NCBI RefSeq assembly: GCF_000164135.1
Contig: NZ_GG770554.1
Location: 939,696-1,003,695 of the forward strand
From: Mycobacterium parascrofulaceum ATCC BAA-614
GTDB taxonomy: Bacteria; Actinomycetota; Actinomycetes; Mycobacteriales; Mycobacteriaceae
Direction of reading: 5' to 3'
DNA: 64,000 nt
The notes below the pieces were generated by a model. It searched no databases. It was given only the letters and a program-made list of their open reading frames with translations, and was not told the origin of the DNA. Of the stretch, positions 34,824 through 42,066 are shown piece by piece; position 1 is the first letter of the stretch, and each line of letters opens with the position of its first letter. Both the position numbers and the translations under genes were made by a program.

Positions 34824-35863
34824 GCGATCGCACGCTGGACGAATTGGGTTACTACCTGTTGGCCGGTGCCGGCGGCGAAGGGCCGGCGGCCCTCGTCGAT
34901 GAGGCCCGCCGCGGCGAGGAACTGGGCATGGGCACCGCGTTCATCTCCGAGCGCTGGAACGTCAAGGAGGCGTCGTCGCTCACCGGCGCGGCGTGCGCCG
35001 TGACGACCAGGATGCAGATCGCCACCGCCGCAACCAATCACAACACCCGTCATCCGCTGATCACCGGGTCATGGGCCACCACCATGCACCGGCTCTCCGG
35101 CGGGCGCTTCACGCTGGGCATCGGCCGCGGCATCGCGGCGATCTACGGGGCGTTCGGCATACCGGCGGTCACCACCGCGCAGATGGAAGACTGGGCCCAG
35201 GTCATGCGCCGCCTGTGGCACGGGGAGTTGATCTTCAACCACGACGGGCCGATGGGCAAATACCCGATCCTGTTCCTGGACCCCGACTTCGACGAGGACA
35301 TCCGATTGGCGCTGGTGGCGTTCGGGCCCAAGACCCTCGAGCTCGGGGGCCGTGTGTTCGACGACGTCATCCTGCACACTTACTTCACCCCCGAGACGCT
35401 GCGGCGCTGCGTGGCGACCGTCAAGTCCGCGGCCGAGAAGGCGGGCCGCGACCCGGCCAGCGTGCGGGTGTGGTCGTGCTTCGCGACCGTCGGTGACCAC
35501 CTCCCCGAGGAGTTGCGGCTGAAGAAGACGGTCGCCCGGCTGGCCACCTACCTGCAGGGCTACGGCGACCTGTTGGTGCGCACGAACAACTGGGACCCTG
35601 CTGTGCTGCAACGCTTTCGGGAAGACCCGGTGGTGACGTCGATCGCCGGCGGCATCGACCACAAGGCCACCGCCGGGCAGATCGAGCACATCGCCACCTT
35701 GATCCCGGACGAATGGCTGGAGCCGGCGGCCACCGGGTCGGCGCGGCAATGCGCGGATCGCGTCCGCACGGAGTTCGACTACGGCGCCGACGCGGTGATC
35801 ATGCACGGCGCGACGCCGGACGAACTCGAGCCCGTGATCGCGGCGTACCGGGCCGGCGGCTGA
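34820..35863 (+). CDS. LLM-class F420-dependent oxidoreductase
   Basis: A 347-residue luciferase-like (beta/alpha)8 protein. LGYYLLAGAGGEGP, EELGMGTAFISERWN, TNHNTRHPLITGSWATT and GGRFTLGIGRGI are typical of mycobacterial F420-dependent members. It probably reduces or oxidises a pathway intermediate with F420. The start is a TTG at 34820 overlapping the previous stop as TTGA, with AAGGAG 7 bases upstream. It is the last gene of the BVMO operon and converges with the carboxylase gene. Confidence 0.86.
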   Translation: MSDRTLDELGYYLLAGAGGEGPAALVDEARRGEELGMGTAFISERWNVKEASSLTGAACAVTTRMQIATAATNHNTRHPLITGSWATTMHRLSGGRFTLGIGRGIAAIYGAFGIPAVTTAQMEDWAQVMRRLWHGELIFNHDGPMGKYPILFLDPDFDEDIRLALVAFGPKTLELGGRVFDDVILHTYFTPETLRRCVATVKSAAEKAGRDPASVRVWSCFATVGDHLPEELRLKKTVARLATYLQGYGDLLVRTNNWDPAVLQRFREDPVVTSIAGGIDHKATAGQIEHIATLIPDEWLEPAATGSARQCADRVRTEFDYGADAVIMHGATPDELEPVIAAYRAGG

Positions 35864-35900
35864 CGCGCGTGAGGGCGCGCAATTGTACGGCTGCAGACGG

Positions 35901-35919
35901 CGTGTCGCGTGCAGACACG
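35901..35919. terminator. Short hairpin between convergent genes
   Basis: CGTGTC, loop GCGTGCA, GACACG. It sits in an 85-base gap with other GCAGAC/GTCGC repeats that look like degenerate palindromic repeat debris. A modest 6-bp stem; terminator role is plausible but not certain. Confidence 0.35.
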
Positions 35920-35948
35920 GTCGCTCGCGGCGGGTAGCCGGGAGGAGC

Positions 35949-37445
35949 TCAGGGCATGATGACGGTCCGGCTGACCGGTTCGGCGGCGGCCTGGCGGGCC
36001 GACAGTCCCCGAAGCAGTGAACCGAGCAAGGCATCGCGGGTCTCGCGCGGATCGATGAGTTCGTCGAATCCCAGATGCTCGGCCGAGCGATAGGACGCCT
36101 GCAGCTCGGCGTCACGCAGCTTCGCGGTGATGTCCTCGCCGGCGTGCGTCGCCCGGCCCAGCGCGGCCGCACTCATGGCGCCCATGGTCGCGCCCGGGTA
36201 AGCGAAGGTCGCGCTCTGGTGATCGAAGCCCAACAGCGACATGACCATCGAGCCGAACCCGTACGCCTTGCGCAGCGTGACGTGCAACTTGACCGTGGTG
36301 GCCGCGGTCTGCGCGGCGAACATCCGCGCACCGGCGCGCAGCACGCCGCTGCGCTCGGAGCGGCTACCGGGCAGCATGCCGGGGTTGTCGGCCAGGAAGA
36401 CGATCGGCAGGTGGAACGAGTCGGCCACCATGATGAAGTGTGCGGCCTTGTCCGCCGCGTCCGCGTCGATCGAACCGGCGATCACCTGGGGCTGGTTGGC
36501 CACCACCGCCACCGGGTGCCCGCCGAGATGGGCCAGCGCGCAGATGATCGCCTTGCCGTACTGCGGCTGCACCTCGAACCAGTCGGGCCGGTCGAAGACC
36601 ACGTCGAGCACGGCGCGCATGTCGTAGACACGGCGGTTGTCGCGGGAGACGATGTCGAGCAACTCCGGCGTCGCACGTGGCTCGCTGTCCTCGTCCGGTG
36701 GCAGCTGTGCCGGGTACGACCACGCGCTCGGCGGGAAATACGACAGGTACCGCCGGATATCGGCGATCACGGCTTCGTCGTCTTCGGCGACGTTGTGGAT
36801 CACCCCGCTCGGCAACGCGGTGACGGGTCCACCGAGGTCCTCCTTCGAGATCTCTTCTCCGGTGGACTCTTTGACGACCGGCGGCCCGGCGGTGAAGATC
36901 GCGCCCTGTCTGCTCATGATCCGGAAGTCGCAGACCGGGGCGACCAGGGCGCCATGCCCGGCCGACGGCCCGAGCACGGCGGCGACGGTCGGTACCCGGC
37001 CCGAGCATTGCGCCTGCGCGAGCAGGTCGGTAGGGGTGCGGCCGTAATGTCCACCGCCGGGACGAAAGCCGGCGCCTTCGAGCAGCATCACCAACGGAAT
37101 CTTGTCGCGCAGCGCGAGTTCGGCGATGCGGTAGCGCTTGGAGTTGCCGCCGGGTCCGATGCTGCCGGCCATGGTGGTGAAGTCCTCGGCGCCGAGCATC
37201 ACCGGCGAACCGTTGATGAGACCGGAGCCGACGACGATGCCGTCGGCGGCGACCTCGCCGCCGACCAGGGTGCCGAGTTCACGGAACGACCCCGGGTCGA
37301 GCAACTGGTCGATCCGCGCGCGGGCGTCGAGCTTGCCCTTGCCGCGGTGTTTGTCGAGCCGCTCCGGCCCGCCCATTTCCCGCGCGTGCTGACGGCGCCG
37401 ACCGAGATCGTCGAGCGTTTCTCCCCAGTCCTGGGATTTCGGCAT
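35949..37445 (-). CDS. Acyl-CoA carboxylase carboxyltransferase (beta) subunit, AccD type
   Basis: A 498-residue carboxyltransferase. The N-terminal half has GGEVAADGIVVGSGLINGSP and VPTVAAVLGPSAGHGALVAP; the C-terminal half has FLADNPGMLPGSRSE and GFGSMVMSLLGFDH, the two crotonase-like lobes that hold biotin and acyl-CoA. No biotin carboxylase/BCCP (AccA) gene lies in the window, so it would borrow one, or run as a decarboxylase. ATG at 37445; it is read divergently from an LLM gene through a box-containing promoter. Confidence 0.88.
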   Translation of the reverse strand: MPKSQDWGETLDDLGRRRQHAREMGGPERLDKHRGKGKLDARARIDQLLDPGSFRELGTLVGGEVAADGIVVGSGLINGSPVMLGAEDFTTMAGSIGPGGNSKRYRIAELALRDKIPLVMLLEGAGFRPGGGHYGRTPTDLLAQAQCSGRVPTVAAVLGPSAGHGALVAPVCDFRIMSRQGAIFTAGPPVVKESTGEEISKEDLGGPVTALPSGVIHNVAEDDEAVIADIRRYLSYFPPSAWSYPAQLPPDEDSEPRATPELLDIVSRDNRRVYDMRAVLDVVFDRPDWFEVQPQYGKAIICALAHLGGHPVAVVANQPQVIAGSIDADAADKAAHFIMVADSFHLPIVFLADNPGMLPGSRSERSGVLRAGARMFAAQTAATTVKLHVTLRKAYGFGSMVMSLLGFDHQSATFAYPGATMGAMSAAALGRATHAGEDITAKLRDAELQASYRSAEHLGFDELIDPRETRDALLGSLLRGLSARQAAAEPVSRTVIMP

Positions 37446-37505
37446 GCCTATGTCCTACCTCATGGGGGTTTGGTCTGGCGAGCGGATCTGCAGGGTCACA
37501 TACTG

Positions 37506-37520
37506 GATTGCTTACTGTAA
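37506..37520. promoter_or_regulatory. Putative operator, carboxylase/LLM divergent promoter
   Basis: The minus strand reads TTACAGTAAGCAATC, matching the box at 27571-27585 in 13 of 15 bases. TACTGT on the plus strand (37513-37518) could be the -10 element for the LLM gene, whose ATG lies 13 bases on, so a bound repressor would block it directly. Confidence 0.6.
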
Positions 37521-37530
37521 AGTTACCCGC

Positions 37531-38553
37531 ATGGTCGACGCCGCCCGCCTCAAGGTCGACGGGGGCATCCCCAATCAACTCGCCCGGGTGACCGAGGCGG
37601 CGGTCGCGCTCGAACGCGACGGGTACGACGGCGGCTGGACGGCGGAGACCAGCCATGACCCGTTCCTGCCGCTGCTATTGGCCGCAGAGCACACGTCTCG
37701 GCTGGAACTGGGCACCAACATCGCGGTGGCGTTCGCCCGCAATCCGATGATCGTGGCCAACATCGGTTGGGACCTGCAGGCGTACTCGCGGGGACGGTTC
37801 ATCCTCGGGCTGGGCACCCAGATCCAACCCCACATCGAGAAACGATTCAGCATGCCGTGGAGCCATCCCGCGCGCCGGATGCGCGAGTTCGTGGCCGCCC
37901 TGCATGCGATCTGGTCCGTGTGGAAAGACGGCGGAAAACTGCGCTTCGAGGGCGATTTCTACACGCACAAGATCATGACCCCGATGTTCACCCCGGAGCC
38001 GCAGCCCTATTCCGCGCCCAAGGTGTTCCTCGCGGCGGTGGGCGAGGCGATGACCGAACTGTGCGGGGAGGTCGCCGACGGTCACCTCGGTCACCCGATG
38101 GTGTCCAAGCGCTACCTCGACGAGGTCACCGTGCCGGCGCTGCTGCGCGGTATGCGGCGAGCCGGCCGGTCCCGCAGCGGGTTTGAGGTGTCCGGCGAGG
38201 TGATGATCGCCACCGGGGAGAACGAGCAGGAGCTGACGGCCGCCACGGCCGCCGTGCGCAAGCAGATCGCCTTCTACGGGTCGACGCCGGCGTACCGCAG
38301 GGTTTTGGAGCTGCATGGTTGGGGAGACCTGCAGACCGAACTGCACCGCCTGTCGCTCGCGGGTGAATGGGACGCCATGGCCTCGCTGATCGACGACGAG
38401 ATGCTCGCCGCCTTCGCGGTCGTCGGGCCGGTGGGCACCATCGCCGCCGCCCTCCAGGACCGCTGCCGCGGTGCGGTGGACCGAGTGCTGCCGATCTTCA
38501 TGAACGCTTCCCCGTCCTGTATCACGGCCGCACTGAAGGAGTTTCGCCAGTGA
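37531..38553 (+). CDS. LLM-class F420-dependent oxidoreductase
   Basis: A 340-residue luciferase-like protein. DGYDGGWTAETSHDPFLPLL, LELGTNIAVAFARNPM, YSRGRFILGLGTQIQPH and FYTHKIMTPMFTPEPQPY match the mycobacterial TIGR03617-type F420 group (from memory). It is not a close paralogue of the LLM gene at 34820. The ATG at 37531 gives the family N-terminus and suggests a nearly leaderless message; the frame to 37444 would run through the promoter. The P450 gene overlaps its stop as GTGA. Confidence 0.87.
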   Translation: MVDAARLKVDGGIPNQLARVTEAAVALERDGYDGGWTAETSHDPFLPLLLAAEHTSRLELGTNIAVAFARNPMIVANIGWDLQAYSRGRFILGLGTQIQPHIEKRFSMPWSHPARRMREFVAALHAIWSVWKDGGKLRFEGDFYTHKIMTPMFTPEPQPYSAPKVFLAAVGEAMTELCGEVADGHLGHPMVSKRYLDEVTVPALLRGMRRAGRSRSGFEVSGEVMIATGENEQELTAATAAVRKQIAFYGSTPAYRRVLELHGWGDLQTELHRLSLAGEWDAMASLIDDEMLAAFAVVGPVGTIAAALQDRCRGAVDRVLPIFMNASPSCITAALKEFRQ

Positions 38554-39785
38554 GCACCACCACCGTAGACGACTCCGCCAGGCTGTTGGCGGATCCCTTG
38601 GCCTACACCGACGAGCGGCGCTTGCATGCCGCGCTGACCCACCTGCGCGCCCACGCGCCGGTCTCGTGGGTGGAGGTGCCGAACTACCGGCCGTTCTGGG
38701 CGATCACCAAGCACGCCGACATCATGGACATCGAGCGCGACAACATGTTGTTCACGAACTGGCCGCGCCCCGTGCTGACGACGGCGGAGGGCGACGAGAT
38801 GCAGGCGGCCGCGGGGGTGCGCACGCTGATCCACCTGGACGATCCGCAGCATCGGGTGGTGCGCGCGATCGGCTCGGACTGGTTCCGCCCGAAAGCGATG
38901 CGGGCGTTGAAGGTTCGCGTGGACGAGCTCGCCCGGATCTACGTCGACAAGATGATGGCCGCGGGCCCGGATTGTGACTTCGTCCAGGAGGTGGCGGTCA
39001 ACTACCCGCTCTACGTGATCATGTCGCTGCTGGGGCTGCCGGAGGCCGACTTCCCCAGGATGCTCAAGCTGACGCAGGAGCTGTTCGGCAGCGACGACTC
39101 CGAATTCAAGCGGGGCACCACCAACGAGGATCAGCTGCCCGCGTTGTTCGACATGTTCCAGTACTTCAACGGGGTGACCGAGTCCCGCCGCGAGCACCCG
39201 ACCGAGGATCTGGCGTCCGCGATCGCCAACGCCCGGGTCGACGGGGAGCCGCTGTCGGACATCGACACCGTGTCGTACTACCTGATCGTCGCCACCGCCG
39301 GCCACGACACCACCAGCGCGACCATCTCGGGTGGCTTGCAGGCGCTCATCGAAAACCCCGACCAACGCGAGCGCCTGCGCGACAACCTCGATCTGATGCC
39401 GCTGGCCACCGAGGAAATGATCCGCTGGGTCACCCCGGTCAAGGAATTCATGCGCACCGCCGCCGAAGACACCACCGTGCGCGGGGTGCCCATCGCCGCG
39501 GGGGATTCGGTGCTGTTGTCCTATGTCTCGGCCAACCGCGACGAGGACGTGTTCGCCGACCCGTTCCGCTTCGATGTCGGCCGCGACCCCAACAAACACC
39601 TCGCCTTCGGTTACGGCGTGCACTTCTGCATGGGCGCGGCGCTGGCTCGCATGGAGGTCAATAGCTTTTTCACCGAGCTGCTGCCGAGGCTCGAATCGAT
39701 TGAGCTGACCGGTGATCCGGAATTGGTCGCCACCACGTTCGTGGGCGGCCTCAAACACCTCCCGGTGCGCTACTCGCTGATCTGA
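38550..39785 (+). CDS. Cytochrome P450
   Basis: A 411-residue P450. FGYGVHFCMGAALARME is the heme loop, ATAGHDTTSATISG the I-helix with the normal Asp-Thr-Thr, and EEMIRWVTPVKEF the ExxR helix. It differs from the two paralogous P450s at 26300 and 45901 and belongs to another family. The GTG start at 38550 overlaps the LLM stop, so an F420 enzyme and a P450 are co-translated. Substrate unknown; a terpenoid or sterol ring is plausible from context. Confidence 0.92.
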   Translation: MSTTTVDDSARLLADPLAYTDERRLHAALTHLRAHAPVSWVEVPNYRPFWAITKHADIMDIERDNMLFTNWPRPVLTTAEGDEMQAAAGVRTLIHLDDPQHRVVRAIGSDWFRPKAMRALKVRVDELARIYVDKMMAAGPDCDFVQEVAVNYPLYVIMSLLGLPEADFPRMLKLTQELFGSDDSEFKRGTTNEDQLPALFDMFQYFNGVTESRREHPTEDLASAIANARVDGEPLSDIDTVSYYLIVATAGHDTTSATISGGLQALIENPDQRERLRDNLDLMPLATEEMIRWVTPVKEFMRTAAEDTTVRGVPIAAGDSVLLSYVSANRDEDVFADPFRFDVGRDPNKHLAFGYGVHFCMGAALARMEVNSFFTELLPRLESIELTGDPELVATTFVGGLKHLPVRYSLI

Positions 39786-39864
39786 CGGCTGCCCGGGGTG
39801 AGCGACCCGCTTAGTCGGCGTGTGCGACGATCGCGATCGTTACGCTCCCCGTGGAGGTGTCGCA

Positions 39865-40689
39865 ATGACGCGCAGGACGATTGTCATCACCGGTGCCAGC
39901 GACGGCATCGGCGCGGCTGCGGCTCGTCGCCTCAGCCGCACCGGCGACCAGATCGTCGTGGTGGGCCGCTCCCAAACCAAGACCGCCGCGGTGGCCGCCG
40001 AACTGGACGCGGACCACTTCGTCGTCGATTACGCCGACCTGTCCCAGGTGCGGGCGCTGGCGGACAAGATGCGTTCGCAATACCCGCGCATCGACGTGTT
40101 GCTCAACAATGCGGGCAGGATGGCCAGCAAGATCGAGCTGACGCCCGACGGCTACGAACGCACCTATCAGGTCAACTACCTGGCGCCGTTCCTGTTGACC
40201 ACCCAATTGCTGGATGTGCTGCTGGAGTCCCGCGCCACGATCGTCAACACGACGAGTTCGTCGCACAAGCTGATCTTCCGTGCCACCGTCGACGACCTGG
40301 AGAACACCGCCAGCCGCCGGCCCGCCGCGGCCTACGCGTTCTCGAAGCTCGCAATCGCGTTGTTCACCAGGGAATTACACCGGCGCTACCATGCCGACGG
40401 CCTCTCCGTTGCGGCCGTTCATCCCGGCAACGTCAACTCCAACATCGGCGTTGCCTCGGGTTCGCGATTTCTCGTGTTCATGCAGCGGTACACCCCGGCG
40501 GTGCTATTCATCTCGACCGCGGACCAGGGCGCCGACCAGTTGGTGCGGCTGGCGTCCAGCACGCCCGTATCGGAGTGGACGCCCGGCGCGTACTACGCCA
40601 AGCGCAAGATCGCCAAGACCAGTCGCCTCGCGGACAACCCGCGACTGGCCGCCGAACTGTGGGAGCGCACCGCGACCAGGCTGCGCTGA
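39865..40689 (+). CDS. Short-chain dehydrogenase, retinol-dehydrogenase-like
   Basis: A 274-residue SDR. VITGASDGIGAAAARRL binds the cofactor, LLNNAGRMASK is the NNAG strand, and AAYAFSKLAIALF gives the Tyr/Lys pair. The overall pattern resembles mycobacterial SDRs annotated as retinol or light-dependent protochlorophyllide-type reductases. GGAGG stands 7 bases before the ATG at 39865; the frame to 39820 is not needed. It is followed by the intergenic operator of the second TetR gene. Confidence 0.9.
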   Translation: MTRRTIVITGASDGIGAAAARRLSRTGDQIVVVGRSQTKTAAVAAELDADHFVVDYADLSQVRALADKMRSQYPRIDVLLNNAGRMASKIELTPDGYERTYQVNYLAPFLLTTQLLDVLLESRATIVNTTSSSHKLIFRATVDDLENTASRRPAAAYAFSKLAIALFTRELHRRYHADGLSVAAVHPGNVNSNIGVASGSRFLVFMQRYTPAVLFISTADQGADQLVRLASSTPVSEWTPGAYYAKRKIAKTSRLADNPRLAAELWERTATRLR

Positions 40690-40712
40690 CGACTCCCGCG
40701 CGGGTGATCTTC

Positions 40713-40739
40713 GATACTCAATAGTATCTAACCGATACT
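40713..40739. promoter_or_regulatory. Interlaced GATACT/AGTATC operator
   Basis: GATACT (40713-40718), AGTATC (40723-40728) and GATACT (40734-40739) form two overlapping inverted repeats with 4- and 5-base spacers, 8 bases before the TetR ATG. This fits autoregulation. The sequence differs from the TACAGTA box, so a separate circuit is likely. Confidence 0.65.
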
Positions 40740-40746
40740 GGCGGGT

Positions 40747-41373
40747 ATGCTGCTGCACATGTCGCCCGTCAAACCGCTTCGCACCCGCCCCACCCGCGGC
40801 GAGGTTCGCGACCGCATCCTGGATGCGGCGTCGAAGGTGTTCGCTGCCGAGGGTTTCGCCGGCGCCACCATCGACGCGATCGGTCAGGCCGCGGGCTTCA
40901 CCAAGGGCGCGGTGTATTCCAACTTCGAGTCGAAGGACGAGCTGTTTCTGGCCCTGCTCGACCGCGAGTTCGAGCTGCGCGGCGAGCAGATCGCGATAGC
41001 GCTGGACCGCAGCGACGGCGACACCGCCGCCGCCGCGCGCGAGGTGAGCCGGTCGGTGCTCGACTCGGTCCGCGACCATTCCGACTACTACGTGCTGCTC
41101 GTCGAATACTGGCTGCGCGCCCAGCGCGATCCGCAGCTTCGGGACCGCCTGATCGAGCGCCGTCGCGCCGCGGCCGGCCAGGCGCTACACATCGTCGAAT
41201 CGACCGACACCGTGCCGGGCGACCGGCGGCTGACGGACATCGCCCAGCTCGTCGTCACCCTCAACCTGGGCGTGGCGATGGAAGAGGTGCTGCGTCCGGG
41301 AACCATCAACCCCGATCTGCTCGCGCAACTGATCACCGCACTGCTGGAATCGATTCCGGTTTCCGGCGCTTAG
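40747..41373 (+). CDS. TetR-family transcriptional regulator
   Basis: A 208-residue TetR repressor. The helix-turn-helix spans about residues 17-60: RDRILDAASKVFAAEGFAGA, then GQAAGFTKGAVYSNFESKDE. The ligand domain is of the AcrR/efflux-regulator type. The ATG at 40747 lies just behind the GATACT operator; a second ATG at 40759 is possible. It heads the unit with the ATPase-like protein and the YhgE/Pip membrane protein, so it probably senses the exported compound (inference). Confidence 0.9.
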   Translation: MLLHMSPVKPLRTRPTRGEVRDRILDAASKVFAAEGFAGATIDAIGQAAGFTKGAVYSNFESKDELFLALLDREFELRGEQIAIALDRSDGDTAAAAREVSRSVLDSVRDHSDYYVLLVEYWLRAQRDPQLRDRLIERRRAAAGQALHIVESTDTVPGDRRLTDIAQLVVTLNLGVAMEEVLRPGTINPDLLAQLITALLESIPVSGA

Positions 41374-41386
41374 GGAAAGCCACACC

Positions 41387-42064
41387 ATGGATGCCGAAGA
41401 CGAACCGGACGACATCGCACCGGTGATCACCGCCACCGGATTGGGGGTCGACGGTGAGCACGGGCCGCTGTTCTCGGGGGTCGACCTGGCCCTGACGCCG
41501 GGGTTTCACGCCATTCAGATGCCCGGGGGGCCGGGTCAGACCACGCTGTTGTTGACGCTCGCGGGACGCTTCAAGGCCAGTCACGGCTCGCTGAGCGTGC
41601 TCGGCGAAATGACGCCGCGCGCCATCCGCCGCCTGTGCGCGATCGCGGCCTTCGACGACATCGACGAACTCGAAGAGTCGGTGACCGTGGCGACCGTGCT
41701 CGCCGAACAACGCCGGTGGCTGGCGCCGTGGTATTCGCTGGTGCCGCTGCAAGCCGGTCAGGCCGAGCTGACGGAGGTCTTCGGTGACATACCCGCGCCG
41801 TCGTCGGACACCTACATCGTCGAATTGTCCGACCTGGAACTGTTTTTGCTGCGCATCACACTCGCGCTGATGTCGAATCGTCCGATTCTGGTGATCGGTG
41901 ACCTCGAGCAAGTGCGCGACAACTCCCGGCGAGCGACCGCGGTGGAACGGCTGGGTGCGATCGCCCGGCAGCGCACCATCGTCGTCGGAGTCACCAACCC
42001 GCTCGGCACCGACGCACCCGAGCACGAGCTTCACGATCGCCGCGTCCTGACCGGAGGAGATTGA
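41387..42064 (+). CDS. Degenerate ABC-type ATPase subunit of a YhgE/Pip unit
   Basis: A 225-residue protein with the outline of an ABC ATPase but damaged motifs. Walker A reads MPGGPGQTTLL, with Gln51 in place of the Lys. The signature region is LSDLELFLLR instead of LSGGQ, and Walker B is ILVIGDLEQV. ATP hydrolysis is therefore unlikely; it may bind the membrane protein as a pseudo-ATPase regulator. TAGGGAAAGCC precedes the ATG. Its last codon is 2 bases from the next ATG. Confidence 0.78.
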   Translation: MDAEDEPDDIAPVITATGLGVDGEHGPLFSGVDLALTPGFHAIQMPGGPGQTTLLLTLAGRFKASHGSLSVLGEMTPRAIRRLCAIAAFDDIDELEESVTVATVLAEQRRWLAPWYSLVPLQAGQAELTEVFGDIPAPSSDTYIVELSDLELFLLRITLALMSNRPILVIGDLEQVRDNSRRATAVERLGAIARQRTIVVGVTNPLGTDAPEHELHDRRVLTGGD

Positions 42065-42066
42065 CG

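Noticed and set aside
35864..35948. Insertion-sequence remnant
   Set aside because: Repeated GCAGAC/GTCGC words look like palindromic debris, but there are no terminal repeats or transposase fragments.
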